From: RGIG6353 sp964558655
GTDB lineage: Bacteria > Bacillota > Clostridia > Oscillospirales > SIG627
Assembly: GCA_964558655.1 (NCBI GenBank)
Contig: CAZLEX010000002.1
Coordinates: 1-64,000 of the forward strand
Direction of reading: 5' to 3'
Length of the DNA stretch: 64,000 bases
Notes under the pieces: generated by a model
What the model saw: the letters and a program-made list of their open reading frames with translations, nothing else
What the model was told of the DNA's origin: nothing
Database searches by the model: none
Position numbers and translations under genes: made by a program
Part shown: in pieces, positions 8,198 to 16,231 of the stretch
Numbering within the stretch: the stretch's first letter is position 1
Layout: each line of letters begins with the position of its first letter

Positions 8198-9367
8198 TTG
8201 TTTCGTAAATTTACAGATTTGTTTATAAAAAGAAAAGATACACTTACAAAAAATCAATTAAGAGAAAAATACGGGAATTTTTCCGGATTGGTCGGTATTT
8301 TTTGTAATTTTATTTTGGCAACGGTTAAATTTTTTATAGGAGCTCTTACCGGAAGCATTTCGGTCAGTGCGGATGCGGTAAATAATCTTTCGGATTCTTT
8401 GACATCGGTTTTGTCGATAGCGGCATTTAAAATTGCATCAAAACCTGCCGACAAAAAGCACCCGTTCGGTCATGCGAGAATTGAGTATATAGTTTCCATG
8501 ATACTTTCGTTTTTCTTATTGACCGTAGGCGTTGACCTTTTAAAATCGTCTTTTGAGAAAATATCGTCGCCGGCTTCCGTTTCCTATTCGTTCCCGATTT
8601 TAATAATACTTTTATTGACCGTATTGTTGAAAATCTGGCTTTCTTTTTTTTACCGCTTTATTTCAAACGAAATAGATTCCGATATGTTAAAAGCAAATGC
8701 CGCCGACAGTCTTTCCGATGCACTGTCAACATTTGCCGTTCTGATTTCGGCGTTGATATCCGAATATACCGACTTTAATCTTGACGGATATGTCGGGGTT
8801 CTTGTTTCCGTATTTTTGCTTGTTAATGCGTTTAAAATACTTAACGACACAAAAAATCATATACTCGGCACGGAACCCGATGCTCAACTTATCAAACAGA
8901 TATACAATTTCGCCATAGCCAATGACGAGATTATCGCAATACATGATTTGTACATACATAATTACGGTCCCGGAAGATGTTTTGCCACATTTCATGCCGA
9001 AGTAGACGGGAAGAAGGATATTTTCGTTACACACGACGCTATTGATAATGTTGAAAAGGGCATATTGAATGAATTCGGTATACAGTGTACGATACATCTC
9101 GATCCGATTATCAATGATGACGAAGAAGTTTTAAATCTGAAAAATCAAACTTCCGCTATCGTCGAAGAAATAAATTCCGAATTTTCCATTCACGATTTTC
9201 GTTTTGTTCCCGGAGATACCCATTTTAATTTGATTTTCGATGTGCTTGTTCCGTTTAATTGCAAAATGAGTGACGAAGAAATAAAGAATTTGATTGAAAT
9301 AAAAATAAAAAAATTATCAAACAGTTATTTTACCGTTGTTACAGTAGACAGAGGAGAAAAGATATGA
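8198..9367 (+). CDS. Cation diffusion facilitator (CDF) metal efflux transporter
   Basis: Proton-coupled exporter of divalent metals in the cytoplasmic membrane, 389 residues. The N-terminal membrane domain has six segments. The metal site shows N62xxxD66 in segment 2 (VNNLSDSLTS) and D170xxxD174 in segment 5 (ADSLSDALST). The cytoplasmic motif KKHPFGHARIEYIVS is typical. A C-terminal domain of two ferredoxin-like parts follows and is longer than in FieF. An aspartate pair in segment 5 in place of His-x3-Asp argues against a strict Zn/Cd exporter and hints at Mn or Fe, but the metal is unproven. The start is TTG behind GGAGGAGGG. The 3' end overlaps the SGNH gene by four bases. Confidence 0.92.
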   Translation: MFRKFTDLFIKRKDTLTKNQLREKYGNFSGLVGIFCNFILATVKFFIGALTGSISVSADAVNNLSDSLTSVLSIAAFKIASKPADKKHPFGHARIEYIVSMILSFFLLTVGVDLLKSSFEKISSPASVSYSFPILIILLLTVLLKIWLSFFYRFISNEIDSDMLKANAADSLSDALSTFAVLISALISEYTDFNLDGYVGVLVSVFLLVNAFKILNDTKNHILGTEPDAQLIKQIYNFAIANDEIIAIHDLYIHNYGPGRCFATFHAEVDGKKDIFVTHDAIDNVEKGILNEFGIQCTIHLDPIINDDEEVLNLKNQTSAIVEEINSEFSIHDFRFVPGDTHFNLIFDVLVPFNCKMSDEEIKNLIEIKIKKLSNSYFTVVTVDRGEKI

Positions 9368-10305
9368 ATAAAAAATCAAAAAGCTCAGGTGGAAAAATTA
9401 TAACGCTTATTTTGTTGGTTATCGTTGTGGCTGCTGCCGCAGTAATCGTTTACAATTTTTTCGGCAAATCCGATGAAGATTTAAATAATCCGACGCCTGA
9501 CAGTAATCAACAAACCGACAACAGTCAAAACGGTGACGACTCCGCCGTTTCGGATAACATAAACAGTTCGGATAAAACCGATCCCGCAGTGACTGTTGAT
9601 GAACCGAATGTCCCGGATTTATCCGAAACCGCACCGAAACCGGTTTATACTCAGCAGGAATTGCTTAGTCTTTATCCCGGGGCGGTGTTGCCTCTTTCAC
9701 AGGACGCAGGTGACGATTATATAAACGATATATATTTTGTGGGAGACTCGACCACTCACGGAATGGCATATTACGGGGTGCTGAAAGACGGGAAAGAAAC
9801 AGATAAAGTTTGGACGCCAAGATCGGGTACTCTTGCCATATGGAATGTTCTTACGGAAAAAATCGTACTTCCGGAAGATGATAGCGAAATGACAATAATT
9901 GAGGCAGTGTCGTTGAAAAAACCTAAAAAAATTGTTTTCACTCTCGGCGTCAACGGCGTATCCAGTCAATCCGAAGATGCTTTTGTGTCTTTTTATTCGG
10001 ATTTAATTGACGGCGTTAAAAAAGCATCTCCCGATACGGTTATTATTTTGCAGTCGATTTATCCCGTTTGTTCTTACTATCAGTATGTGAATTCGATTTC
10101 TATGGAAAAAATCAACCTTGCAAATTCTTGGATAGCAAAACTTGCATATGACAAGAACTGTTATTATCTTAATACCTGTTCGGTTTTGGTCGATGAAAGC
10201 GGATATCTGAACCCCGATTATTGCAACGGTGACGGAATTCATATTTCACCCGAAGGGTTTGAGGTAATACTCGATTATATAAAAACACATTCGATACAGC
10301 AATGA
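9364..10305 (+). CDS. Membrane-anchored SGNH/GDSL-type hydrolase
   Basis: 313 residues. A single N-terminal membrane segment (about 11-31) is followed by a low-complexity Asp/Asn/Ser/Gln linker (35-90), then an extracytoplasmic SGNH domain. The block I serine is in VGDSTTHG near 129, block III is LGVNGVS, and the block V Asp-His pair is in GDGIHISPEG near 290-293. Such enzymes deacylate or deacetylate lipids, polysaccharides or peptidoglycan. The substrate cannot be read from the sequence. It overlaps the CDF gene by ATGA, so it is co-transcribed with it. The hsdS array begins 40 bases downstream. Confidence 0.88.
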   Translation: MNKKSKSSGGKIITLILLVIVVAAAAVIVYNFFGKSDEDLNNPTPDSNQQTDNSQNGDDSAVSDNINSSDKTDPAVTVDEPNVPDLSETAPKPVYTQQELLSLYPGAVLPLSQDAGDDYINDIYFVGDSTTHGMAYYGVLKDGKETDKVWTPRSGTLAIWNVLTEKIVLPEDDSEMTIIEAVSLKKPKKIVFTLGVNGVSSQSEDAFVSFYSDLIDGVKKASPDTVIILQSIYPVCSYYQYVNSISMEKINLANSWIAKLAYDKNCYYLNTCSVLVDESGYLNPDYCNGDGIHISPEGFEVILDYIKTHSIQQ

Positions 10306-10345
10306 ACGGTAAAATACTAAGGCAATAAAATTCGGAGGAAAATAA

Positions 10346-11908
10346 ATGACCGGACAACAGCTAAAAAACTCAATATTGCAGATGGCTGTTCAAGGAAAAC
10401 TTGTTGTGCAAGACCCGAATGACGAACCGGCATCTGTGTTACTTAAAAGAATCAGAGAAGAAAAAGAAAAACTTATCAAAGAAGGCAAAATTAAAAAAGA
10501 AAAAAATCCTTCTTATATTTTCAAAGGTGCCGATAATTTGCCTTATGAGAAAGTCGGCGAGAATGAGCCGGTATGTATTGCAGATGAGGTGCCGTTTGAG
10601 ATTCCGGATAGTTGGGAATGGGTGCGATTGGGAACAATTCTTCATAAATTAAGCGACGGAACTCATTCCAGACCGCAGTATGTCCCCTTTGGTGTCCCGT
10701 TTATTTCTGTTAAAGATGTAAGTAGTGGAAAATTAGATTTTTCTGATTGCAAATACATTACAGAAGAACACCGCGAACTGTATAGTAAATGCAATCCCGA
10801 GCAAGGAGACATATTGCTAACAAAGGTTGGAACCACGGGTATTCCGGTGATTGTGGATACTATTGATGAATTTAGCTTGTTTGTCAGTGTGGCTCTTCTG
10901 AAATTCAATCAAGAATTGTTGTGCAACGAATATTTGGTTTGCTTGATAAATTCACCATTAGTGCAGAAGCAAGCTGAGGAAAACACTCGCGGAGTAGGAA
11001 ATAAGAACTGGGTAATGCGAGATATAGCAAACACTTTAATTGTTATTCCACCACTTTTAGAACAACAAAGAATTGTAAGTAAACTACTAGAGATTCTACC
11101 GTTTGCTGATAACTATACCCACACCTACTCTAAAGCAGAAGAATTAAACAAAAACTTTCCGGAACTGCTCAAGAAGTCCATTTTGCAAGAAGCTGTTCAA
11201 GGCAAACTTGTTCCGCAAGATGAAAATGACGAACCGGCGAGTGTACTTTTGGAACGCATTAGAGCCGAAAAACAAAAGTTGATTGCAGAAGGGAAAATAA
11301 AAAAAGACAAGCACGAATCCGTCATTTTCAGAAGGGGTAATTCTTATTATGAGAAGTTAGACGGAATTGAGCGTTGTATCGACGATGAAATACCGTTTAA
11401 GATACCGGATAACTGGTGTTGGGAACGCTGGGGAAATATAACGCAAAGCATACAGTACGGTTATAATGCACCGGCAAAGAATGAAGGAAAAATCAAAATG
11501 GTACGCATTAGCGATATACATAATAATACTGTTCAATGGAATACTGTTCCGTTTTGCGATATTGCAAATGAAGATATAGAAACATATCTTTTAAAACCCA
11601 ATGATATATTGTTTGCCCGAACCGGAGGAACGGTTGGAAAGTCATATTTAGTGACTGAAATAGTTGAAGATGCTATATACGCCGGATATTTGATTAGGAC
11701 TCGTTATAGTGATGAACTTGTTGCAAGATATTTGAAATACTTTATGGAAAGTGAATTATATTGGTCGCAACTACATTCAGGAACTATTGCAACAGCTCAA
11801 CCGAATTGCAACGGTCAAACATTGTCCAAAATGTTATTACCAATACCGCCACGGCTTGAACAAGAGAGAATAACAAAAATGATTGATGTTCTTTTTGAAA
11901 AAATATAG
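10346..11908 (+). CDS. hsdS: Type I restriction-modification specificity subunit HsdS (copy 1)
   Basis: DNA-recognition subunit of a type I restriction enzyme, 520 residues. It has two target recognition domains, each led by a near-identical conserved block (KLVxQDxNDEPASVLLxRI, then EGKIK, then FEIPDSWEW near 90 and FKIPDNWCW near 350). Each domain closes with a proline-rich PPLLEQQRI or PPRLEQERI helix start. It would pair with two HsdM subunits, but no intact hsdM or hsdR lies in the window. It stops soon after the second closing motif (MIDVLFEKI), and remnants of another hsdS 3' end follow. The ribosome site is CGGAGG. It probably lacks a promoter of its own and may read through from the SGNH gene. 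Confidence 0.9.
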   Translation: MTGQQLKNSILQMAVQGKLVVQDPNDEPASVLLKRIREEKEKLIKEGKIKKEKNPSYIFKGADNLPYEKVGENEPVCIADEVPFEIPDSWEWVRLGTILHKLSDGTHSRPQYVPFGVPFISVKDVSSGKLDFSDCKYITEEHRELYSKCNPEQGDILLTKVGTTGIPVIVDTIDEFSLFVSVALLKFNQELLCNEYLVCLINSPLVQKQAEENTRGVGNKNWVMRDIANTLIVIPPLLEQQRIVSKLLEILPFADNYTHTYSKAEELNKNFPELLKKSILQEAVQGKLVPQDENDEPASVLLERIRAEKQKLIAEGKIKKDKHESVIFRRGNSYYEKLDGIERCIDDEIPFKIPDNWCWERWGNITQSIQYGYNAPAKNEGKIKMVRISDIHNNTVQWNTVPFCDIANEDIETYLLKPNDILFARTGGTVGKSYLVTEIVEDAIYAGYLIRTRYSDELVARYLKYFMESELYWSQLHSGTIATAQPNCNGQTLSKMLLPIPPRLEQERITKMIDVLFEKI

Positions 11909-11911
11909 CAA

Positions 11912-11970
11912 CACTTATGCCGTTACCACCCCTTGCAGAACAACACCGCATTGTTGATAAAATCAAAGAA
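11912..11970 (+). pseudogene. 3' remnant of another hsdS
   Basis: Just after the copy-1 stop, one frame reads LMPLPPLAEQHRIVDKIKE, the closing motif of an HsdS. Bases 11923-11970 are identical, base for base, to 13665-13712 at the end of hsdS copy 2. The piece joins abruptly to hsdM-like sequence at about 11970. Confidence 0.75.
11923..11970 (+). repeat. 48-bp exact direct repeat, copy 1
   Basis: Identical to 13665-13712. It encodes the PPLAEQHRIVDKIKE closing motif of HsdS and marks a recombination footprint in the array. Confidence 0.9.
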
Positions 11971-12168
11971 GTATTCTGTGCAAGAACTTGCCGATAGAAA
12001 CTATAACATTGACCTTTGCCCTTATCCACACGAGGAAGAAGAAATTCTTCCATCTTATGAACTCATTTTGCAGTATCAGGAAAAGCGAGCAAGTTTAAAG
12101 CCGATATTGACCGAATACTCGAACAAATTACGGATATTTTAGGTATTGATTTTGAGGAAAATAAATGA
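11971..12168 (+). pseudogene. 3' remnant of a type I methyltransferase gene (hsdM), frameshifted
   Basis: The translation contains YSVQELADRNYNIDLC, then PHEEEEILPSYELILQYQEK, which resembles the C-terminal tail of Clostridia type I HsdM proteins. After RASLK the frame breaks. Adding one A at the AAA of 12097-12099 restores ADIDRILEQITDILGID and a stop that overlaps the ATG of hsdS copy 2 as ATGA, the usual hsdM-hsdS junction. The catalytic part of hsdM, including its NPPF region, is absent. Assignment rests on recalled family features and context. Confidence 0.65.
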
Positions 12169-13739
12169 CCGGACAACAGCTTAAAAATTCAATATTGCAG
12201 ATGGCGGTTCAAGGTAAACTTGTGCCTCAGGATCCCAATGACGAGCCGGCATCGGTATTGCTTGAGAGAATACGAAAAGAAAAAGAGCAACTTATCAAAG
12301 AGGGAAAAATCAAAATAGATAAGCATGAATCTTTTATTTTCAAAAAGAATAATTCTTATTACGAAAAGCGTGGTTCAGAAATTGTTTGCATTGACGGCGA
12401 AATACCCTTTGATATTCCTGACAGCTGGCAATGGGTAAAGCTTAAGAATCTTGTTAGAAAGGAAATTAAGCGTGGTAAATCTCCAAAGTATGCAGATGGT
12501 GGAAATGTTTATGTTTTTGCGCAGAAATGTAATGTGAAACTTGGTGGAATTGATGTTTCGTTGGCCAAATTTTTGGATATGAAAGCATTTGAAAAATACC
12601 CAATCGAAGAATATATGGTTAATGAAGATATAATCATTAATTCGACTGGAAATGGTACTCTTGGGCGAATTGGAATGTTTCGTGATACTGATAGAATAAA
12701 TGATTTTGTTATCGTTCCAGATTCTCATGTTACAATTATTCGAGCTTGCGACCAGTTGAAAAAAGATTATTTATTCTATGTTCTGAAATACTATCAACCT
12801 TATCTCGAAAAAGCAGGGGAAGGTTCGACCAACCAGACTGAATTACATCCTTCAACCATAGCAGAGTTATTTGTTCCTCTTCCGCCTGCTTGCGAGCAGG
12901 AAAGAATAATCGCAAAACTCTTGAAAGTTTTACATTATGTTGATGTGTACGGCGAAAAGGAAAAAGCACTGCAATCTTATAATGCAGACTTTCCGAAACA
13001 ACTCAAGAAATCCATTTTACAAGAAGCCGTTCGGGGTAACCTTGTTTCGCAAGATGAAAATGATGAGCCGGCAAGTGTACTTTTAGAACGAATTCGTGCT
13101 GAAAAACAAAAGTTGATTGCCGAAGGTAAAATCAAAAAGATAAACGAATCCGTCATTTTCAGAAGGGATAATTCTTATTATGAGAAGTTGGACGGAACTG
13201 AGTGTTGTATCGACGATGAGATACCGTTTGACATTCCGGAAAGTTGGTGTTGGTGCAGATTAAATACACTCGGCATTACGCAGACTGGGAATACTCCATC
13301 GAAAACGCATCCTGAATATATTGGAAAAGATATTTCTTTTATTACACCGGGAGATATTCAAAATGGTAGCATTTGTTATAATAATCAAGCTTTATCATTT
13401 TTAGGAAAAGATGTCGCTCGTGTTTGCTCACCAAATTCTGTTCTTCAAGTTTGTATAGGCGGCTCTATAGGTAAAGCTGCTATAACAACTGCAGAAGTTA
13501 CATTTAACCAACAAATAAATGCAATTTCACCTCTCGTAGTAAATACTGAATTTGTTTATGTTGTTATGCAGTCCGTTTATTTTTTGAAAAATATAAAAGA
13601 ACAAGCCGGAGGAACTGCAACTCCAATTATTAATCGAGGTGTATGGGATTTGTTATTAATTCCTTTACCACCCCTTGCAGAACAACACCGCATTGTTGAT
13701 AAAATCAAAGAATTACTTTCTTTGTGTAATAATCCGTAA
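12165..13739 (+). CDS. hsdS: Type I restriction-modification specificity subunit HsdS (copy 2)
   Basis: 524 residues with the same two-fold layout as copy 1: conserved block (KLVPQDPNDEPASVLLERI), recognition domain 1, PPACEQERI helix, second conserved block (NLVSQDENDEPASVLLERI), recognition domain 2, PPLAEQHRI helix and a short tail. The first 60 bases and the central blocks are close to identical between the two copies, while the recognition domains differ (for example GKSPKYADGGNVYVF here against LSDGTHSRPQYVPFG in copy 1), so they would read different DNA targets. Its ATG overlaps the stop of the hsdM remnant. No intact hsdM or hsdR is present. It may be functional only if a partner is encoded elsewhere. 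Confidence 0.9.
   Translation: MTGQQLKNSILQMAVQGKLVPQDPNDEPASVLLERIRKEKEQLIKEGKIKIDKHESFIFKKNNSYYEKRGSEIVCIDGEIPFDIPDSWQWVKLKNLVRKEIKRGKSPKYADGGNVYVFAQKCNVKLGGIDVSLAKFLDMKAFEKYPIEEYMVNEDIIINSTGNGTLGRIGMFRDTDRINDFVIVPDSHVTIIRACDQLKKDYLFYVLKYYQPYLEKAGEGSTNQTELHPSTIAELFVPLPPACEQERIIAKLLKVLHYVDVYGEKEKALQSYNADFPKQLKKSILQEAVRGNLVSQDENDEPASVLLERIRAEKQKLIAEGKIKKINESVIFRRDNSYYEKLDGTECCIDDEIPFDIPESWCWCRLNTLGITQTGNTPSKTHPEYIGKDISFITPGDIQNGSICYNNQALSFLGKDVARVCSPNSVLQVCIGGSIGKAAITTAEVTFNQQINAISPLVVNTEFVYVVMQSVYFLKNIKEQAGGTATPIINRGVWDLLLIPLPPLAEQHRIVDKIKELLSLCNNP
13665..13712 (+). repeat. 48-bp exact direct repeat, copy 2
   Basis: Second copy of the repeat at 11923-11970, inside the 3' end of hsdS copy 2. 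Confidence 0.9.
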
Positions 13740-13744
13740 AATTC

Positions 13745-13773
13745 GGCATACACCTCTTTTTGAAGTGTATGCC
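13745..13773 (+). terminator. Hairpin after hsdS copy 2
   Basis: A 9-bp stem (13745-13753 with 13765-13773) lies six bases past the stop codon. The downstream T-run is weak, so this is a possible terminator only. Confidence 0.45.
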
Positions 13774-13877
13774 TAACTGTTTGCAGGGGATTTTTGTTTT
13801 ATGTTTGTGAAGTGTAAAGAAAGTTTCGCTACGGTAATGTGTCAATACAGATTACATAAACCGGTAGAAAAATAAAG

Positions 13878-13924
13878 ATGCTTTTTCAACAATTATGCGT
13901 CGCTTAACTTTGCGGAAGCTTTAT
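13878..13924 (+). repeat. 47-bp dispersed intergenic repeat, copy A
   Basis: Matches 21264-21310 at 43 of 47 positions, in the same orientation, around the core GTCGCTTAACTTTGCGGAA. It ends 39 bases before the -35 box of the 14023 gene. It contains no ORF or obvious inverted repeat. Confidence 0.8.
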
Positions 13925-13963
13925 ATTGCAATTTTTTCATAGCAAAAATTCATAATATTTTTC

Positions 13964-13992
13964 TTGACTAAGCTCAAGAAAGGTTATATAAT
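13964..13992 (+). promoter_or_regulatory. Sigma-A promoter of the 14023 gene
   Basis: TTGACT (13964-13969), 17 bases, TATAAT (13987-13992), 30 bases before the GTG start. Confidence 0.85.
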
Positions 13993-14022
13993 AAAAAAGA
14001 TACAATTATTGCGGAGGTTGCC

Positions 14023-14613
14023 GTGGAAGATATAACAGTACCCGAAAAATATAAAAACGATTTTCAGAGAGCTCTTGACAAAGCTGTTGAACTTGGCAGT
14101 TTTTCGGATTCAACGCTTGCAAAAGAGTTAGATATAAGTAAACTTAATGCGGCGATACTTATAGGGTTTATGGATAAATACGGATTCCTTTTTCCGTCTG
14201 CCAAAAACGAGGTTAAGGCTGTAAGAATATCGCAGGAAGAATGGGATAACATCGATCGCGATATACGAAGGTATTCTCCCGAGCCCGCCGAAGAAAAAGA
14301 ACCGGAATTTACACTCTCTCCGATAGAACCGGTTAAGGCACTTTATTCCAAGACGGTTGAGATTACTTCCGGAGGTGTGATGATATCGGATAAATCGGCT
14401 ACTGTCTTTATTCCTGCCGACGGTGTGCTTGTACCTCATTTTAAAAAAGCGGGTTTTCTTTCCAAAGGATTTATATATTTCGGAGACAGCCGTCCTAAAA
14501 ATGCGAGAATTGCAAGAAAGAGTACTTCATCGGTTATATTTCGGCGTTCTCTTAACGAAAAAATGGAATACCTTGTTACAAGCCTGATATCAGACATTGA
14601 AGAACGGTTGTAA
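14023..14613 (+). CDS. FtsK-gamma-like winged-helix protein of unknown function
   Basis: 196 residues. Residues 12-60 (FQRALDKAVELGSFSDSTLA, then KELDISKLNAAILIGFMDKYGF) have the hydrophobic pattern of the FtsK gamma DNA-binding domain, here without any FtsK motor. A Glu/Pro-rich linker near 85-100 leads to a C-terminal beta-rich domain (EITSGGVMISDKSATVFIPADGV and on) that I do not recognise, possibly PH-like. It could be a DNA-binding regulator. It starts at GTG with GCGGAGG upstream, has its own strong promoter and stands alone between the hsdS array and gdhA. The repeat copy A lies upstream of the promoter. Confidence 0.7.
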   Translation: MEDITVPEKYKNDFQRALDKAVELGSFSDSTLAKELDISKLNAAILIGFMDKYGFLFPSAKNEVKAVRISQEEWDNIDRDIRRYSPEPAEEKEPEFTLSPIEPVKALYSKTVEITSGGVMISDKSATVFIPADGVLVPHFKKAGFLSKGFIYFGDSRPKNARIARKSTSSVIFRRSLNEKMEYLVTSLISDIEERL

Positions 14614-14744
14614 AAAATTCACCGCAAGCATAGAAAAGTATCTTTTTTCGAAAAAAATTCTTTTAAATTTTGTTTTTCCGAAAAAATTAAATTTGCGATA
14701 CTTTAATTTTTTGCTTATTTTTTTAAAAAACTTCGATATTATTG

Positions 14745-14773
14745 TTGACAACAGCACATTTTGGTGATATACT
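14745..14773 (+). promoter_or_regulatory. Sigma-A promoter of gdhA
   Basis: TTGACA (14745-14750), 17 bases, TATACT (14768-14773), 53 bases before the GTG start. Confidence 0.85.
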
Positions 14774-14826
14774 TTTTTATCATTTACGAAAGTATTTAAT
14801 ATGCTGTATTGAAAGGATTGATTATT

Positions 14827-16176
14827 GTGAATGCATATGTTGAAAGCGTAATTGAAAAGGTTCGTACAAAATACGCAAGTGAGCCTGAGTTCGTGCAGAC
14901 GGTTGAAGAAGTTTTGTCTTCATTGTCTCCGGTTGTCGATGCTCACCCCGAGTATGTTAAAGCAGACCTTCTCAACAGAATGACAGAACCCGAAAGAATG
15001 TTTTCTTTCCGTGTTGTTTGGACAGACGATAACGGAGAAGTTCATACAAATACGGGCTACCGCTGCCAGTTTAACGGAGCTATCGGTCCTTACAAGGGCG
15101 GTCTTAGATTTCAAAAAAATGTTTATCCCGGAATCATTAAGTTTCTCGGATTTGAACAGACCTTTAAAAATTCTTTAACCGGGTTGCCTATCGGCGGAGG
15201 TAAAGGCGGTTCCGATTTTGATCCGGCAGGAAAATCCGATGCCGAGATTATGCGTTTTTGTCAAAGCTTTATGACGGCACTTTACCGTTATATCGGTCCC
15301 GATGTTGATGTTCCCGCAGGTGATATCGGTGTCGGCGGAAGAGAGATAGGCTATCTTTACGGTCAGTACCGCCGTTTGAAAGGCGTATGGGAGAACGGGG
15401 TTCTTACCGGAAAGGGCACTACATACGGAGGTTCTCTTATTCGTCCCGAAGCAACCGGATACGGTGCAATTTATTATCTTAATGAAGTCCTTTCTCATGA
15501 AGGAGAAAGCATCAAGGGAAAGACCATAGCTGTTTCCGGCTTCGGTAATGTTGCATGGGGAATTTGCAAAAAAGCTATGCATCTCGGTGCAAAGGTTGTA
15601 ACTCTTTCGGGACCTGACGGATATATTTATGATCCGGACGGTGTTTCGACAGAAGAAAAAGTTGCTTATTTGCTTGAAATGCGTTCTTCCGGCAGAAATC
15701 GTGTTCAGGATTATGCCGATAAATTCGGAGTTAAGTTCTTTCCGGGACAGAAGCCTTGGGGAGAAAAAGTCGATATCATCATGCCGGCTGCAACACAGAA
15801 CGATGTCGGGGTGGATTCGGCTGAAAAGATTATCGCTAATGGCATAAAGTATTACATTGAAGTTGCCAATATGCCTACAACAAACGAAGCCCTCGAACTT
15901 TTGAGAAATGCCGACGGAGTTATTGTGGCTCCTTCCAAAGCGGTTAATGCGGGCGGTGTCGGTGTATCCGCACTTGAAATGTCTCAGAACTCCGAGAGAC
16001 TTGTATGGACGGAAGAAGAAGTTGATAAACATTTGCACGAAATGATGAAAAATATTCATAAGGTTTCAGCAGAAGCTGCCGAAGAATACGGTCTCGGTTA
16101 CGACCTTGTTGCCGGTGCAAACATTGCCGGATTTAAGAAGGTTGCGACTGCCATGCTCGAACAGGGTATATTCTGA
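14827..16176 (+). CDS. gdhA: Glutamate dehydrogenase, hexameric NADP-type
   Basis: Interconverts 2-oxoglutarate plus ammonia with glutamate in the cytoplasm, the main ammonia-assimilating step in many anaerobes. 449 residues, the normal hexameric length. The substrate domain has the catalytic lysines in GPYKGGLRF near 89-97 and GLPIGGGKGGSDFDP near 120. The nucleotide domain has AVSGFGNVAWG. The preferred start is GTG (MNAYVESVIEKV), preceded by AAAGGA, because the family begins there. An in-frame ATG 18 bases upstream overlaps that site. NADP rather than NAD preference follows from similarity to the GdhA type and is not proven. It is followed by a strong terminator. Confidence 0.96.
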   Translation: MNAYVESVIEKVRTKYASEPEFVQTVEEVLSSLSPVVDAHPEYVKADLLNRMTEPERMFSFRVVWTDDNGEVHTNTGYRCQFNGAIGPYKGGLRFQKNVYPGIIKFLGFEQTFKNSLTGLPIGGGKGGSDFDPAGKSDAEIMRFCQSFMTALYRYIGPDVDVPAGDIGVGGREIGYLYGQYRRLKGVWENGVLTGKGTTYGGSLIRPEATGYGAIYYLNEVLSHEGESIKGKTIAVSGFGNVAWGICKKAMHLGAKVVTLSGPDGYIYDPDGVSTEEKVAYLLEMRSSGRNRVQDYADKFGVKFFPGQKPWGEKVDIIMPAATQNDVGVDSAEKIIANGIKYYIEVANMPTTNEALELLRNADGVIVAPSKAVNAGGVGVSALEMSQNSERLVWTEEEVDKHLHEMMKNIHKVSAEAAEEYGLGYDLVAGANIAGFKKVATAMLEQGIF

Positions 16177-16190
16177 TAAAAAGGTTAAAC

Positions 16191-16221
16191 AAAAAGCCGT
16201 CTCACATGAGTCGGCTTTTTT
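16191..16221 (+). terminator. Intrinsic terminator after gdhA
   Basis: AAAAAGCCG pairs with CGGCTTTTT across an 12-base loop and ends in six T. It finishes only 10 bases before the next start codon. Confidence 0.85.
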
Positions 16222-16231
16222 CGGTGATAAA

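Noticed and set aside
11784..12053. Minus-strand open frame across the hsdS-hsdM junction
   Set aside because: It is antisense to recognisable hsdS and hsdM fragments and has no start signals.
10346..13739. Direct repeats between the hsdS genes considered as a CRISPR or transposon signature
   Set aside because: The repeats are coding blocks of homologous genes. There is no spacer periodicity, transposase or terminal inverted repeat.
15175..16059. Long minus-strand open frame of 294 codons across gdhA
   Set aside because: It is the complement of a strongly conserved gdhA frame, has no ribosome site and its translation shows no family features.
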